Source of the DNA: Planctomycetota bacterium
Lineage (GTDB): Bacteria > Planctomycetota > Phycisphaerae > Tepidisphaerales > Tepidisphaeraceae
Length of the DNA: 64,000 bases
Direction of reading: 5' to 3'
NCBI GenBank assembly: GCA_039182125.1
Contig: JBCDCH010000003.1
Location: 53,046-117,045 of the forward strand
The notes beneath the pieces were generated by a model, which was given only the letters and a program-made list of their open reading frames with translations, ran no database searches and was not told where the DNA came from. The translations under genes and the position numbers were made by a program. This document shows positions 55,341 to 64,000 of the stretch, one piece after another (the stretch's first letter is position 1; each line of letters starts with the position of its first letter).

Positions 55341-58300
55341 ATGGCCAAGAAACGCGTCAACAAGTCCATCCTGACCGCCGTCGTTGTCGGCTTCATCGTC
55401 ATCGTCGGCGGTGGTGCGGTTGCTTACTGGGCCACGCAATCCGTGGATGTGGGTGAAGCGATGGCCGCGGGTGATGCGGCGTACGAGGCCGGCGACTACG
55501 AAGAAGCGCTGATTCAGTACCGTCGAATCACCAGCAAGATCAAGGACGATCCCGAGATCATCGTCAAGGTTGCCGACACGCGCAACCAGATGGCCGGCCG
55601 CGACCGCGACCCCGAGGACTTTGCCGCCGCTCGCGGCTTCTATCGCAATGCCCTCGAAGTCGATCCCGGTTACCTGCCGGCGCACTACCGGGTCGTCGAC
55701 ACGCTCACCACGATGGTCGAATACGGGATACGCCAGGACGGCATCCTCGGCAATCCGCGTGAGCGGGCCACCGATCTCCTCGCGCTCGAACCGGACAACG
55801 TCGCCGCCAAGAAACTGTTCGTGCTCTCGACCGTGCGTGAGTACATCGGCTCGCCCGAGGACATCAGCCCCGACGATCTCGATCAGGCCAGGTTGTACAT
55901 GCAGGAGCTGATCGCGGCCGACTACGCGCTCGACGGGATGTCGGTGCAATGGCTGTCGCAACTGGCGGCCTTCGATGCTTCTCGGGATCGCAGCGTTCTC
56001 CCCAACGCGCCGACCGAGGCGGTCGAGGAGATCAATCGCCTCGTGAGCGGCCTTGAAGAGGTTGCCGGCGACGACGCGATGCGTTGGTACCACGCGTCCA
56101 CCGCCGCCATGTCGGCCATGCAGATCGCCGGCATCGACCAGCAAGTCGACGTCGTTGATACCTGGCGTGAGCGTCAGCGTGCGGCCATCACCAAGGCCGC
56201 CGAACTGGCCGCCGAGGCTGCCGACGGTGAGCAGTTGATGACGATCGCGCCGACGTTCTCCCGGTTCATGGCCGGTGAGGGCGATGAGAAGTCCGAAGCG
56301 CTGTTCCGGCAGTTGCGTGAAGTGCGTCCCTGGGACGAGCGTCCGCGACAGCTGCTCGCGGAGTTTCTCAACGATCGCCAACGCTCGGATGAGGCCGTCG
56401 AAGTGCTCGAAGGTGAACTGCCCGAGGGTCCGGTCCTTCCCGGTCAGGATGGGCTGGCCGTCCGCAATCACCAAGCCCAGACGATTCGCCTGCGTGCCCT
56501 CTACCGCCTCGAAGCGCTCAAGAGAGTCGAGCCTGAGAACGCCGACGAGCGAGCCACGCGACTTGCCGAGATTCAGCCGTTGATCGACGCTTACGAGGAG
56601 CGTTGGCGTCGCCTGACCGACGTGCCGGTCGATAGCAGTCCAGACCTTCTGCAACTCAACGGCATGTACCAGATCGCCCAGGGCGATTACGCTCGCGGCA
56701 TCGCCACGCTCAAGCGGGCCGACACTCTGGTCCGTCCCGCTGATCGGCTTCGCAAGCTCCGCCTTTGGTATGAACTGGCCCAGGCGAACCTTGCACTGCG
56801 TCAGACGGGCCCGGCCCGTCAGTACCTCGAGCAGATCCTGCAGTTCAATCCGGGCTTTGCCCCGGCCCGGTTGTCGTTGGCGCGGATGCACATCAGCGAA
56901 CGTCGGTTCGATGCCGCTCAGGAGCAGGTCGAAGCATTGCTCGAAGCCGATCCTGACAACGAGTCTTACCAGCAGCTCGCCGTCCTCGCGCTCGGCGACG
57001 AAGCCCGCGGTCAATACGACGCGCTTCCCGAACAGACGGCATCACAGATCGCACGCAAACGTCAGGCGGCGATACAACTCAACATGCTCGACGAGGCGGG
57101 CCGGCTTCTCGCGAAGCTTGTCGAGGTTCAACCGAACAACCCCTCGGTCGCGTCGGCCCATGCGATCGGCTTGGTGCGTGCCGGTAAGACCGACGAAGCG
57201 ATCGCCGTGCTTGAGCGTTCGCTCGAAGACCCGGTCGAAGGCATCGACAAATCACGGGCTGAAGCTCTGCTCAAACGCCTCAAAGCCGGCAGCATCGAAG
57301 AGTACGTCGACGCCAATGCGACCGAGTACCAGAAGAAGCTTTACGAGTACCAGGTGGCTCGCCTTCGCGGCGACATGGAGGGTGCCGATCTCGCCCTCGA
57401 AGAGGCCGAGAGGCTCCAACCCGAGGACAACGATCGGGCAACCCGTCTGAAGTTTCGCCGTCTTCTCGAGAAGGGCGAATTCGATGCCGCCGAGCCGTAC
57501 TTGCAGCGTCTGGCCGCAAGCGCCAACGACGGGCTCGACGGCGCGAGTTACCGCATCGAGTGGTTGATGGCCCAATCGACGTCACGCGCCATTGAGGCGA
57601 CCGAACGGCAGGCCGTTGTCGATCAAGCGTTAAGTGAATCGCGGGCGTTGGTTCGCGATCTTCCAGAGAGCGCCAACGCGGCACTTGTTCTCGCCAAGCT
57701 CCTCGAACAGGTCGGCGACAACGCCGGTGCGTTGACCGCTTACGAACGGGTGCGTGAACTCCAACCGAGCAACAGCGAAGCACTCGACGGACTCATCCGC
57801 ATCAACCTCCGAGGTCAGAACGAACGGCAGGCCCGCTTCTACATTGACGAAGCCCGCGCCCTGTTCCCGCGGGATGAAACCTTCCAGGAGCGTGAGCTTC
57901 TGTGGGAGATGGCGTTCGGTGATCCCAAGATTGCCGTCGATGCCCGCCGTCGCGTTTACAACAACGACCCCGACGATGTCGAAAACCAGTTGCAACTTGC
58001 CCTCGCGCTGCGGCAGCAGGGCGAGCGCGCGATCCTCGATGACGTACGCAACAGCGAACGTGTCGCCCGGGAGTCCTTCACCGAAGCGGCGAGCCTCCTC
58101 GAGGGCATTATCACCAACGCTCCGGAGACGCGGCAGATTCTGCGCGTGATCCAGTTGGCCGTCGACACGCACCGCGCGAACAAAGATCTTCAGGGCGGAC
58201 TGGCCGCGATTGAGAAGGCATCGGCCGTTGCCGATCTCAAAGACTCACCGTTCCTCGTCGGCTTGCAGGCGCAGTTCCTGTTCGAAGTCGGGGATGAGAA

Positions 58301-60080
58301 CAACAACGGCAAGCCCCGCGCCGTCGAGTTCCTCGCACGGGAGATCGACCGTTTCGAGTCGGAAGCCGGCGAGGTTCGGGCGGACATGCGTCGTCGGCTT
58401 AGCGACTATCTCACGCAGATGGGCGAGCACGATCGGGCCATCGCAGTGCTCAATGTCGAGGACACGGCACTGCAGGAAGTGCGGCTCGAGAAGATGGCCA
58501 ACCTTGGCCGGCTCGATGAAGCCGCCGCCGCCGTCGAGATACTCCTCCAGACCAAGCCGAACGATGTCGAGGTGCTGACCCTCGCGGCGTTCACCGAACT
58601 CAAGCGGCGTGACTTTGAGACCGCCAAGCAGTACATCGATCGCGCGGTCGACGTGACCAACGGCGGCAATGCCGCAGTGAAGTTCGTCCGAGGGATCTGG
58701 TACATGAGCGTGCCCGAAGGGCAGCGTGACTACGCCGCGGCGGTGGCCGATCTGTCGGACGTGCGTGACGTGCGGCCCGGCAACATTCAGGCTCGGTCTT
58801 ACCTCGCGAACGCCATGCACAACACCGGTGCCCACGGTGACGCGATCAACGAGCTGATCAGCGCCCTGCAGGTCGCCCCGACCAACGTTCCGCTGCGACT
58901 TCAATTGGCCGGCCTGTACCGGACCGGCAACATCAAGAACGCCGAGTTCGACACACGTCGGCCGGATCTCGCGGCCAACGTGTTGGCCGACGGCCGGAAC
59001 GAACCCGGGCTCGAGAACAACGTGGTGTTGCTGCGTGAGGAAGCGCGTTTGCGTTCGTTGCTCGGCGAGAACCGACTTGCCGAGGAACTGTTCAAGCGGG
59101 CAGTAGCCGCGTCGAACAACAATCCGCAGATCGTGCTGGGTTATCTCGAACTTCTGCTCGGCAATGGCAAGCCGCGGCTCGTGCTCACCGAATCAACCGA
59201 ATTGGCCAACGGCGATACGGCTCAGACGTGGTGGATCCGTCCCGTGCGTGCCGAGGCGCTCGTCGCCGAAGGACGCAGCAGCGAAGCTCGCCGGGAGTTG
59301 GCGATGACGTTCGGGGCCGTGGCTGACAGCAACTTTGCCGCCGCCCGTGCGATCACCGAAGCTGCCGCGAAGATCATCGGTCCCGACTATGCCGTTGAAC
59401 TGATCGGCGACCGGACCGAGGTGGCCCCGCGTTGGCGTGTGCTGTCGGCGGTCTACAAGTTCCGTGCCGGCAACGCCGAGCAAGCGATCGCCGAAGCCCG
59501 CTCGGCGTTGGAAGAAATGGATGCCGTCGATCCGATGCGCTGGCTGGCGATCAGCAGCCTCGGCAGCGCGCTGCTCGAGGTCGATCCCGCCCGCCCGGAC
59601 GAAGCCCGGCCGTACCTCGAGCAACTCGTCGAGCGCGACGCCAACGATTTCAGTGCCTTGAACAACCTCGCATACTGCCTGACGCTCATCGGCGGTGATG
59701 ACAATATTGATCGGGCGGTCGAGTTGAGCGGACGGGCTGTTGAGCTGATCGACCGTGTCATGGCGACCGGCAACACGCCCATCGCGCCGCGAAATCTGGC
59801 TTTCGTTTACGACACGCACGGCTGGGCATTGGTTCAAGACGGACAACTCGAAGCCGGCATTCCGATGCTGCTCAAGGCGGTCAACACGAACGAGTTCGTG
59901 CAGGGCTACTACCACCTCGCCGAGGCATATCGCCGCAATGGCGAGATGGAGCTGATGCGTGAGGTGGCCGGCCTGGGTGCGAAGCTGCTGAATCAGCCGT
60001 TGCAGCAGGGCGAGAACGTGACCGACGAAGTCCGAGCCCAATTGATCCAATGGGCCAACAACCAAGTGCCGACCAACTGA
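55341..60080 (+). CDS. Giant TPR-repeat membrane protein
   Basis: 1579 aa. One N-terminal helix (ILTAVVVGFIVIVGGGAVAYWA), then tandem TPR-like units for nearly the whole length, for example GDAAYEAGDYEEALIQYRRI, ARMHISERRFDAAQEQVEAL, NLAYCLTLIGGDDNIDRAVELS and the final LAEAYRRNGEMELMREVAGL. Long TPR proteins are common in exosortase/exopolysaccharide loci, often as PEP-CTERM-system TPR lipoproteins, and may scaffold secretion or polymer assembly. Here it is membrane-anchored, not a lipoprotein. It follows EpsI after 40 nt and precedes the Wzc-like kinase. Confidence 0.9.
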   Translation: MAKKRVNKSILTAVVVGFIVIVGGGAVAYWATQSVDVGEAMAAGDAAYEAGDYEEALIQYRRITSKIKDDPEIIVKVADTRNQMAGRDRDPEDFAAARGFYRNALEVDPGYLPAHYRVVDTLTTMVEYGIRQDGILGNPRERATDLLALEPDNVAAKKLFVLSTVREYIGSPEDISPDDLDQARLYMQELIAADYALDGMSVQWLSQLAAFDASRDRSVLPNAPTEAVEEINRLVSGLEEVAGDDAMRWYHASTAAMSAMQIAGIDQQVDVVDTWRERQRAAITKAAELAAEAADGEQLMTIAPTFSRFMAGEGDEKSEALFRQLREVRPWDERPRQLLAEFLNDRQRSDEAVEVLEGELPEGPVLPGQDGLAVRNHQAQTIRLRALYRLEALKRVEPENADERATRLAEIQPLIDAYEERWRRLTDVPVDSSPDLLQLNGMYQIAQGDYARGIATLKRADTLVRPADRLRKLRLWYELAQANLALRQTGPARQYLEQILQFNPGFAPARLSLARMHISERRFDAAQEQVEALLEADPDNESYQQLAVLALGDEARGQYDALPEQTASQIARKRQAAIQLNMLDEAGRLLAKLVEVQPNNPSVASAHAIGLVRAGKTDEAIAVLERSLEDPVEGIDKSRAEALLKRLKAGSIEEYVDANATEYQKKLYEYQVARLRGDMEGADLALEEAERLQPEDNDRATRLKFRRLLEKGEFDAAEPYLQRLAASANDGLDGASYRIEWLMAQSTSRAIEATERQAVVDQALSESRALVRDLPESANAALVLAKLLEQVGDNAGALTAYERVRELQPSNSEALDGLIRINLRGQNERQARFYIDEARALFPRDETFQERELLWEMAFGDPKIAVDARRRVYNNDPDDVENQLQLALALRQQGERAILDDVRNSERVARESFTEAASLLEGIITNAPETRQILRVIQLAVDTHRANKDLQGGLAAIEKASAVADLKDSPFLVGLQAQFLFEVGDENNNGKPRAVEFLAREIDRFESEAGEVRADMRRRLSDYLTQMGEHDRAIAVLNVEDTALQEVRLEKMANLGRLDEAAAAVEILLQTKPNDVEVLTLAAFTELKRRDFETAKQYIDRAVDVTNGGNAAVKFVRGIWYMSVPEGQRDYAAAVADLSDVRDVRPGNIQARSYLANAMHNTGAHGDAINELISALQVAPTNVPLRLQLAGLYRTGNIKNAEFDTRRPDLAANVLADGRNEPGLENNVVLLREEARLRSLLGENRLAEELFKRAVAASNNNPQIVLGYLELLLGNGKPRLVLTESTELANGDTAQTWWIRPVRAEALVAEGRSSEARRELAMTFGAVADSNFAAARAITEAAAKIIGPDYAVELIGDRTEVAPRWRVLSAVYKFRAGNAEQAIAEARSALEEMDAVDPMRWLAISSLGSALLEVDPARPDEARPYLEQLVERDANDFSALNNLAYCLTLIGGDDNIDRAVELSGRAVELIDRVMATGNTPIAPRNLAFVYDTHGWALVQDGQLEAGIPMLLKAVNTNEFVQGYYHLAEAYRRNGEMELMREVAGLGAKLLNQPLQQGENVTDEVRAQLIQWANNQVPTN

Positions 60081-60314
60081 CGCACGCTTATCCGCTCTGG
60101 GCCGGCTGGATCGGATAGTCGGGTGAAAGGAATTCCCGGCAGCGGCGTTGACTATGAGGTATGTTTCACTGTCCCGAACACGATTTTCGCGCCAGACGCG
60201 GTTGTCCGTCACGGGACCGCGCTGCACACTTAGCCCCACCCGAACACCACCACCCCACTTCCCGCTGCGTCCGAAAGACGTACCCGTTCGCGATCGAGGA
60301 GCCGGAGACTTGCC

Positions 60315-62561
60315 ATGACCACGTTGCCGCAAACCCAGAGTCGTTTTCCACGTCCGACCAACGGCGTCGGAGCCAGTAACGGCCATCCGATGCCGCTGGC
60401 CCCGTTGGCCGGTCCGGCCGTTCCTGGGTCCGCGCCCGGCGGGCTGACCCCGGCCGACGTCTTCCGCGTCCTGCGGCAGAACCTGATTTGGATCATCCTC
60501 ATCACCGGCTTGTTCCTCGCCGCCGGCTATGGCGTGTTCTACTACCTCAATCAGAACCACAAGGAGTTCCAAGCAATCGGCCTGTTGCGGATCAACAACG
60601 CAACAGCCGTCGACCCGGTCACCGGTCGGGTGCTCGAAACCAGTTCGGGCCGGATCAACATCGAGATCAAGCAGGCCACCGAGGCGGCGCTGCTCAAGTC
60701 CGACGACCTTTGGAGCGCGGTTCTTTCCGACACGACTTACAACGTGCAGGACACGGCCTGGTATCAGAACTTCGTCACTGGTACGCGGTTCAACGCTGCC
60801 GCGGCCAAGGCCGATTTCGAGGACCGTATCTCGATCAACGCGATTCCCGAGTCGGAACTGGTCCGCGTTGCCGTTAGTGCGCCGAGTCCTGATGACGCTC
60901 GCATCCTGACTAATGCCCTGATCAGCACGCACGTCGATCGCCAGAGCAACAACAACAGCAACAACGTCCGCAACCTGATCGCCGACTACAACCAGCAGAT
61001 CAGCTCGCTTTCGGCCGAGATCGGCCAGATCGAAGCACGCATTTCCTCGCTGAGCCGCGGCACGGGTAGCGAAGGCAATGTCGATGCCCAGTCGCTGCTG
61101 GCCCAACAGGCCTTGCAGGACCTCCAGCGTCAGCGTTCCACCGCCATTGCCGACCTTGAAGCGGCCAAGCAGGCGTCGTCAGCGTTCAACAGCCAGATCA
61201 GCCGCGGCCTCGAGCCGACGGAGGTACAGCAGGCCGTCGAGATGGATCCCGAGGTGCAGAACCTGCGCCAGACGGTGACCGGACTCGAGATTCAACTTGA
61301 GCAGCTCCGCGAGAGGTTCGGTAGTGGCAACCAGGTCGTGAGGGACACCGAGCTACAGCTACGCGAGTTCAGTGCACGGATGGAAGACAAGGCCGCGATC
61401 GTCCGCAGTCGGGTTCGCGACCAGTTGATCACCGTCTACGGCAACGCCACCAACTCCGCCCAGGCAATCGTGGATGGCATTGATGAAGAGATCGAGATTC
61501 TCGAAGAGCGGATCGCGTCGTTGACGCAGCGGCGTACCGAACTCGCTGTCGCGACCGAGCAACGTGACCGAAAGGTCGAGCAGCGCGACAGCATTCAGAG
61601 CTACGTGTCGGCCCTGCGTACCACCATCAACCGCGGCGGTAGTGTTGCCATCGCCAACACGGTGCAAACGCCTGACATGCCGTCGTTCCCGAATCGCACG
61701 GTTGTCATGGGGGCGGCCGGTGTGTTGGGTCTCGGGCTGTCGCTCGGACTCGCATTCCTGCGTGAGCTGACCGACACCTCGGTCCGCAGCCCGCGTGACA
61801 TCTCCCGCGTCGGCCAACTCTCGTTGCTGGGCATGATCCCACACGAGGACGACGACCCGCAGGCTGGCACTGGTCCGGTCAGCCGTGCCATCGAGCAGTC
61901 ACCCGGTGGGATCATTGCCGAAGGTTTCCGTCAGCTTCGCAGCCGGTTCAACTACGCCGCGCCGCTCGAGACGACCCGCACAGTCATGGTCACCAGTTGT
62001 GGCCCCGAGGACGGCAAGACTTCGGTGGCAACCAACTTGGCGACCAGTCTCGCATTGGCCGGCCGGCGAGTTCTCTTGGTCGACGCCAACTTCCGTCGCC
62101 CGGAAATCGGCGGGCTTTATGGCATCGACACGCCCGGCTTCGCCGCCGCGTTGCAGACGCCGGGCCAACTGCCCAACCTCGTCGGCGCGACCGACGTCAA
62201 CGGCCTGAGCGTGCTCCCTGCCGGCGAGGCGATGAACACCAACGAGCTCGTTGAGAGCCATCACTTCATCGAGTTCGTCGATCGTGCCCTCGAAGATTTC
62301 GACCAGGTCATCTTCGACGCGGGCCCGGTGATGCTCGTGAGCGAGTCGGCCGCTATGGCCGCCCGTGTCGATGGCGTCATCACCGTGGTGCGTGCCAAGG
62401 AGAACAGCCGCGGTGTCCTCCAACGCCTCCGCGATCACCTGCGTCAGCTCCGGGCCGAGCACATCGGCGTCGTGCTCAACGGCGTTCGTGCTCAGTCCGG
62501 CGGTTACTACGCCCGCAACATCAAGACCTTCTACGACTACTCCAAGAAGTCCGGGAAATGA
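60315..62561 (+). CDS. Wzc-like polysaccharide copolymerase / tyrosine autokinase
   Basis: 748 aa. N-terminal Wzz-type membrane segment (LIWIILITGLFLAAGYGVFYYL) and periplasmic coiled-coil region (residues 200-400, LSAEIGQIEARISSLSRGTG and LEIQLEQLRERFGSGN), then a second helix (VVMGAAGVLGLGLSLGLAFL) and a BY-kinase domain. Walker A CGPEDGKTS (Lys568), Walker A' VLLVDANFRRP, Walker B VIFDAGP. The Tyr cluster is GGYYARNIKTFYDYSKK at the C-terminus. Controls exopolysaccharide chain length and export with the Wza-like protein at 51-53 kb. Confidence 0.93.
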   Translation: MTTLPQTQSRFPRPTNGVGASNGHPMPLAPLAGPAVPGSAPGGLTPADVFRVLRQNLIWIILITGLFLAAGYGVFYYLNQNHKEFQAIGLLRINNATAVDPVTGRVLETSSGRINIEIKQATEAALLKSDDLWSAVLSDTTYNVQDTAWYQNFVTGTRFNAAAAKADFEDRISINAIPESELVRVAVSAPSPDDARILTNALISTHVDRQSNNNSNNVRNLIADYNQQISSLSAEIGQIEARISSLSRGTGSEGNVDAQSLLAQQALQDLQRQRSTAIADLEAAKQASSAFNSQISRGLEPTEVQQAVEMDPEVQNLRQTVTGLEIQLEQLRERFGSGNQVVRDTELQLREFSARMEDKAAIVRSRVRDQLITVYGNATNSAQAIVDGIDEEIEILEERIASLTQRRTELAVATEQRDRKVEQRDSIQSYVSALRTTINRGGSVAIANTVQTPDMPSFPNRTVVMGAAGVLGLGLSLGLAFLRELTDTSVRSPRDISRVGQLSLLGMIPHEDDDPQAGTGPVSRAIEQSPGGIIAEGFRQLRSRFNYAAPLETTRTVMVTSCGPEDGKTSVATNLATSLALAGRRVLLVDANFRRPEIGGLYGIDTPGFAAALQTPGQLPNLVGATDVNGLSVLPAGEAMNTNELVESHHFIEFVDRALEDFDQVIFDAGPVMLVSESAAMAARVDGVITVVRAKENSRGVLQRLRDHLRQLRAEHIGVVLNGVRAQSGGYYARNIKTFYDYSKKSGK

Positions 62562-62588
62562 CTGGCGTTGCCCCCAACCTTCATCCAC

Positions 62589-62627
62589 CAACGTGCCGGG
62601 AGCCTCGTGCGGGTTCCCGGCACGTTG
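62589..62627 (+). terminator. Hairpin after Wzc-like gene
   Basis: CAACGTGCCGGGA (62589-62601) pairs perfectly with TCCCGGCACGTTG (62615-62627), 13 bp with a 13-nt loop. Lies 28 nt after the stop. Followed by CGTTTGA, only a short T-run. Confidence 0.75.
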
Positions 62628-62680
62628 CGTTTGAAACTTCGTGACTCCCGCGCGATGCCCGAGCTCGGTAGAATGTGATT

Positions 62681-63409
62681 ATGCCGGCCGTCATGGATCC
62701 ACCCGTGCCAACGGACGCGCCTCCGCCGGAACCGCCGGTGACGGGGGGAGGTGGTGATGGTGACGGCGACAACGGTGACGGGCCGTGGGTCACCGTCGGC
62801 CGGTACCGTTCGAGCTTCGAGGCCCACCTCGCCAAGCTCAAGCTCCAGTCCGAAGAAATCGACTGCGTGATCCTTCAGGAAAACACCGCCAACTTGCAGC
62901 TCTTCGGCGTGCTCGGCGGCGGGGCGTTGTTGCAGGTCCCGAGCCCGTTGGCCGAGACGGCCAAGGCCATTCTCGCGGACATCGGCACCGAGCGCTACGC
63001 CACCGACGAAGATGTCGAGTGGACGCCGATTGCCCGCTTCGAGAGTGGCCACGAGAGTTCGCTTGCCGCGTCGGTGCTGGAGACGCACGGCTTTCGCGTG
63101 GGTGTGGGCGATGTGACCGAGGGGCCACATCGCGGGGCGTCGCTGTTGCACGTGCCCGCCGACGAAGTATCGGCCGCACGCGGGGTGCTCAAATCGTCCC
63201 CGGCTCAACACGCGTTGCTGACCGAGGCCGAGATGAGCGAGCCGCCCCAGTCGTGGCAGCGGCCGCCTTGGGCGGGTTGGTTGCTCGTGCTTGTCGTCGC
63301 CAGCCCCTTGTTGTTTGCGGGCGTGCCAGGCTTGGTCGTTGCCGTCCTCGCGATCGCGGGTTGGTTCACGTTCACCGGCATGCGCGACAACCCACGCGAC
63401 TTCCGCTGA
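62681..63409 (+). CDS. DUF2007-like protein with C-terminal membrane segment
   Basis: 242 aa from ATG 62681 (GTG 62675 possible). Pro/Gly-rich start, then two copies of a DUF2007-type fold: WVTVGRYRSSFEAHLAKLKLQ...CVILQENTAN and WTPIARFESGHESSLAASVLETHGFRVGVG, each followed by LLQVPSPL / LLHVPADE. A C-terminal helix pair (GWLLVLVVASPLLFAGVPGLVVAVLAIAGWF) anchors it. Called signal-transducing domains but function unknown. Converges with HU. Confidence 0.78.
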   Translation: MPAVMDPPVPTDAPPPEPPVTGGGGDGDGDNGDGPWVTVGRYRSSFEAHLAKLKLQSEEIDCVILQENTANLQLFGVLGGGALLQVPSPLAETAKAILADIGTERYATDEDVEWTPIARFESGHESSLAASVLETHGFRVGVGDVTEGPHRGASLLHVPADEVSAARGVLKSSPAQHALLTEAEMSEPPQSWQRPPWAGWLLVLVVASPLLFAGVPGLVVAVLAIAGWFTFTGMRDNPRDFR

Positions 63410-63434
63410 TACACACACACGGCTCGCGAGAACG

Positions 63435-63469
63435 AAAAAACGCCGACGTCCGGTGATCGGAAGTCGGCG
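63435..63469 (-). terminator. Intrinsic terminator of the HU gene
   Basis: On the minus strand CGCCGAC/GTCGGCG stem (63463-63469 with 63441-63447) with inner CCG/CGG pairs, followed by six T (complement of 63435-63440). Canonical Rho-independent form, 27 nt beyond the HU stop. Confidence 0.85.
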
Positions 63470-63495
63470 GTCTTGGTTGTCGCTGGGCGGGGCTT

Positions 63496-63903
63496 TTACT
63501 TCTTGGCCGGGAGGATTTCGTCCTTGGCGGCCTTGGCGACGCGGAACTTGACGACCTTCTTGGCCGGAATCTTGATCGACTCGCCGGTCTGCGGGTTGCG
63601 GCCCATGCGTGCCTTGCGGGCTTGCAGGACGAGCTTGCCGATGCCCGGGAGCAGGAAGGAGCCGGCCTTCTTGGTCTCGGCATAGGCGAGGCTGCCGAGG
63701 TGGTCGAAGATTTCCATAACCTGCTTGCGTGGCAGATCGAGCCGGGCGGCCATCTCGTTGGCGAGTTGGCTCTTGGTCAGCGGCTTCTTGGGGTCGCGCT
63801 TGGGAGCGACTTTCTTGACGGCCTTCTTGGGGGCGGCCTTTTTGACGGTCTTCTTGGCCGTGGTTTTCTTCACGGCTTTCTTTGCGGTCTTTTTCGTTGC
63901 CAT
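63496..63903 (-). CDS. HU-family DNA-binding protein with Lys-rich N-terminal tail
   Basis: 135 aa, longer than HU (about 90). The N-terminal 45 residues are histone-H1-like Lys/Ala/Pro repeats (KKTAKKAVKKTTAKKTVKKA), then an HU body: KSQLANEMAARLDLPRKQVMEIFDHL, GSFLLPGIGKLVLQARKARMGRNPQTGE with the DNA-binding arm, and IPAKKVVKFRVAKAAKDEI. Chromosome-structuring protein. ATG 63903 follows GGAGG. Confidence 0.93.
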   Translation of the reverse strand: MATKKTAKKAVKKTTAKKTVKKAAPKKAVKKVAPKRDPKKPLTKSQLANEMAARLDLPRKQVMEIFDHLGSLAYAETKKAGSFLLPGIGKLVLQARKARMGRNPQTGESIKIPAKKVVKFRVAKAAKDEILPAKK

Positions 63904-64000
63904 GGGATGTCGTCCTCCGCGGTCACGGCCTTGGGCCGACCGCTCGAACCGCCGCACGGATGGAGCCAACCCCCGGCCGCGTCGTGCGGAACGCTACCGG

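Noticed and set aside
60090..60118. TATCCG/CGGATA inverted repeat after the TPR gene
   Set aside because: Six pairs around a long loop; likely chance.
60146..60175. TTGACT with a TATG downstream before the Wzc-like gene
   Set aside because: Spacing of about 13 nt does not fit a sigma-70 promoter.

Overview
The window looks like a chromosomal segment of a planctomycete, most likely of class Phycisphaerae. This is inferred from several traits seen together: high GC with strong G/C bias at third codon positions; an exosortase/EpsI pair plus a PEP-CTERM-tailed protein; an LpxC-FabZ fusion; ATQP/STQP-type linkers in several exported proteins; and a flavoprotein-polyferredoxin fusion of a kind I associate with planctomycetes. 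No rRNA, tRNA, CRISPR array, transposase or phage gene was found. Nearly all of the sequence is coding, on both strands.

Layout. 0-7 kb: end of aconitase, a small exported protein, a CPBP-type membrane protease, tyrosyl-tRNA synthetase, a DoxX-like membrane protein and an LCAT-like lipoprotein hydrolase. 7-13 kb: five tightly packed plus-strand genes (flavoprotein-polyferredoxin, DUF547, DsbA-like, secreted DUF6503-like, HD-GYP) that look like one redox/envelope operon. 13-18 kb (minus): a compact seven-gene operon with a degenerate GGDEF-like protein, a minimal GspE ATPase, two GspF proteins and three minor pseudopilin-like proteins, with six junctions overlapping by 1-4 nt. 18-21 kb: enolase with a strong hairpin, then a PEP-CTERM protein. 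21-26 kb: a solute-binding lipoprotein, a very Gln-rich membrane protein and bifunctional HldE. 26-31 kb: a YqjD/YqjE-like trio followed by STAS and PilZ-like genes, an orphan nucleotidyltransferase and ClpX. 31-43 kb: a GHMP sugar kinase, a reading frame broken by one TAG, aldehyde dehydrogenase, a NuoE-like protein, a Nei-type DNA glycosylase, a SurA-like lipoprotein and prolyl oligopeptidase. 43-46.6 kb: a secreted GH81 beta-1,3-glucanase with a CBM6-like domain.

46.6-51 kb (minus) is a lipid A block: LpxC-FabZ, LpxA and a Gfo/Idh/MocA oxidoreductase that resembles GnnA. With HldE at 24.5 kb it indicates a lipopolysaccharide-type outer membrane. 51-62.6 kb (plus) is an exopolysaccharide/protein-sorting block: Wza-like export lipoprotein, exosortase, EpsI, a 1579-residue TPR protein and a Wzc-like tyrosine autokinase. 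The PEP-CTERM protein at 19.8 kb is a plausible substrate of this exosortase. The window ends with a DUF2007-like protein and a Lys-rich HU protein.

The best candidates for something undescribed are the minimal GspE/F/F plus three-pseudopilin operon, the flavoprotein-polyferredoxin operon, and the TAG-split gene near 34.2 kb.
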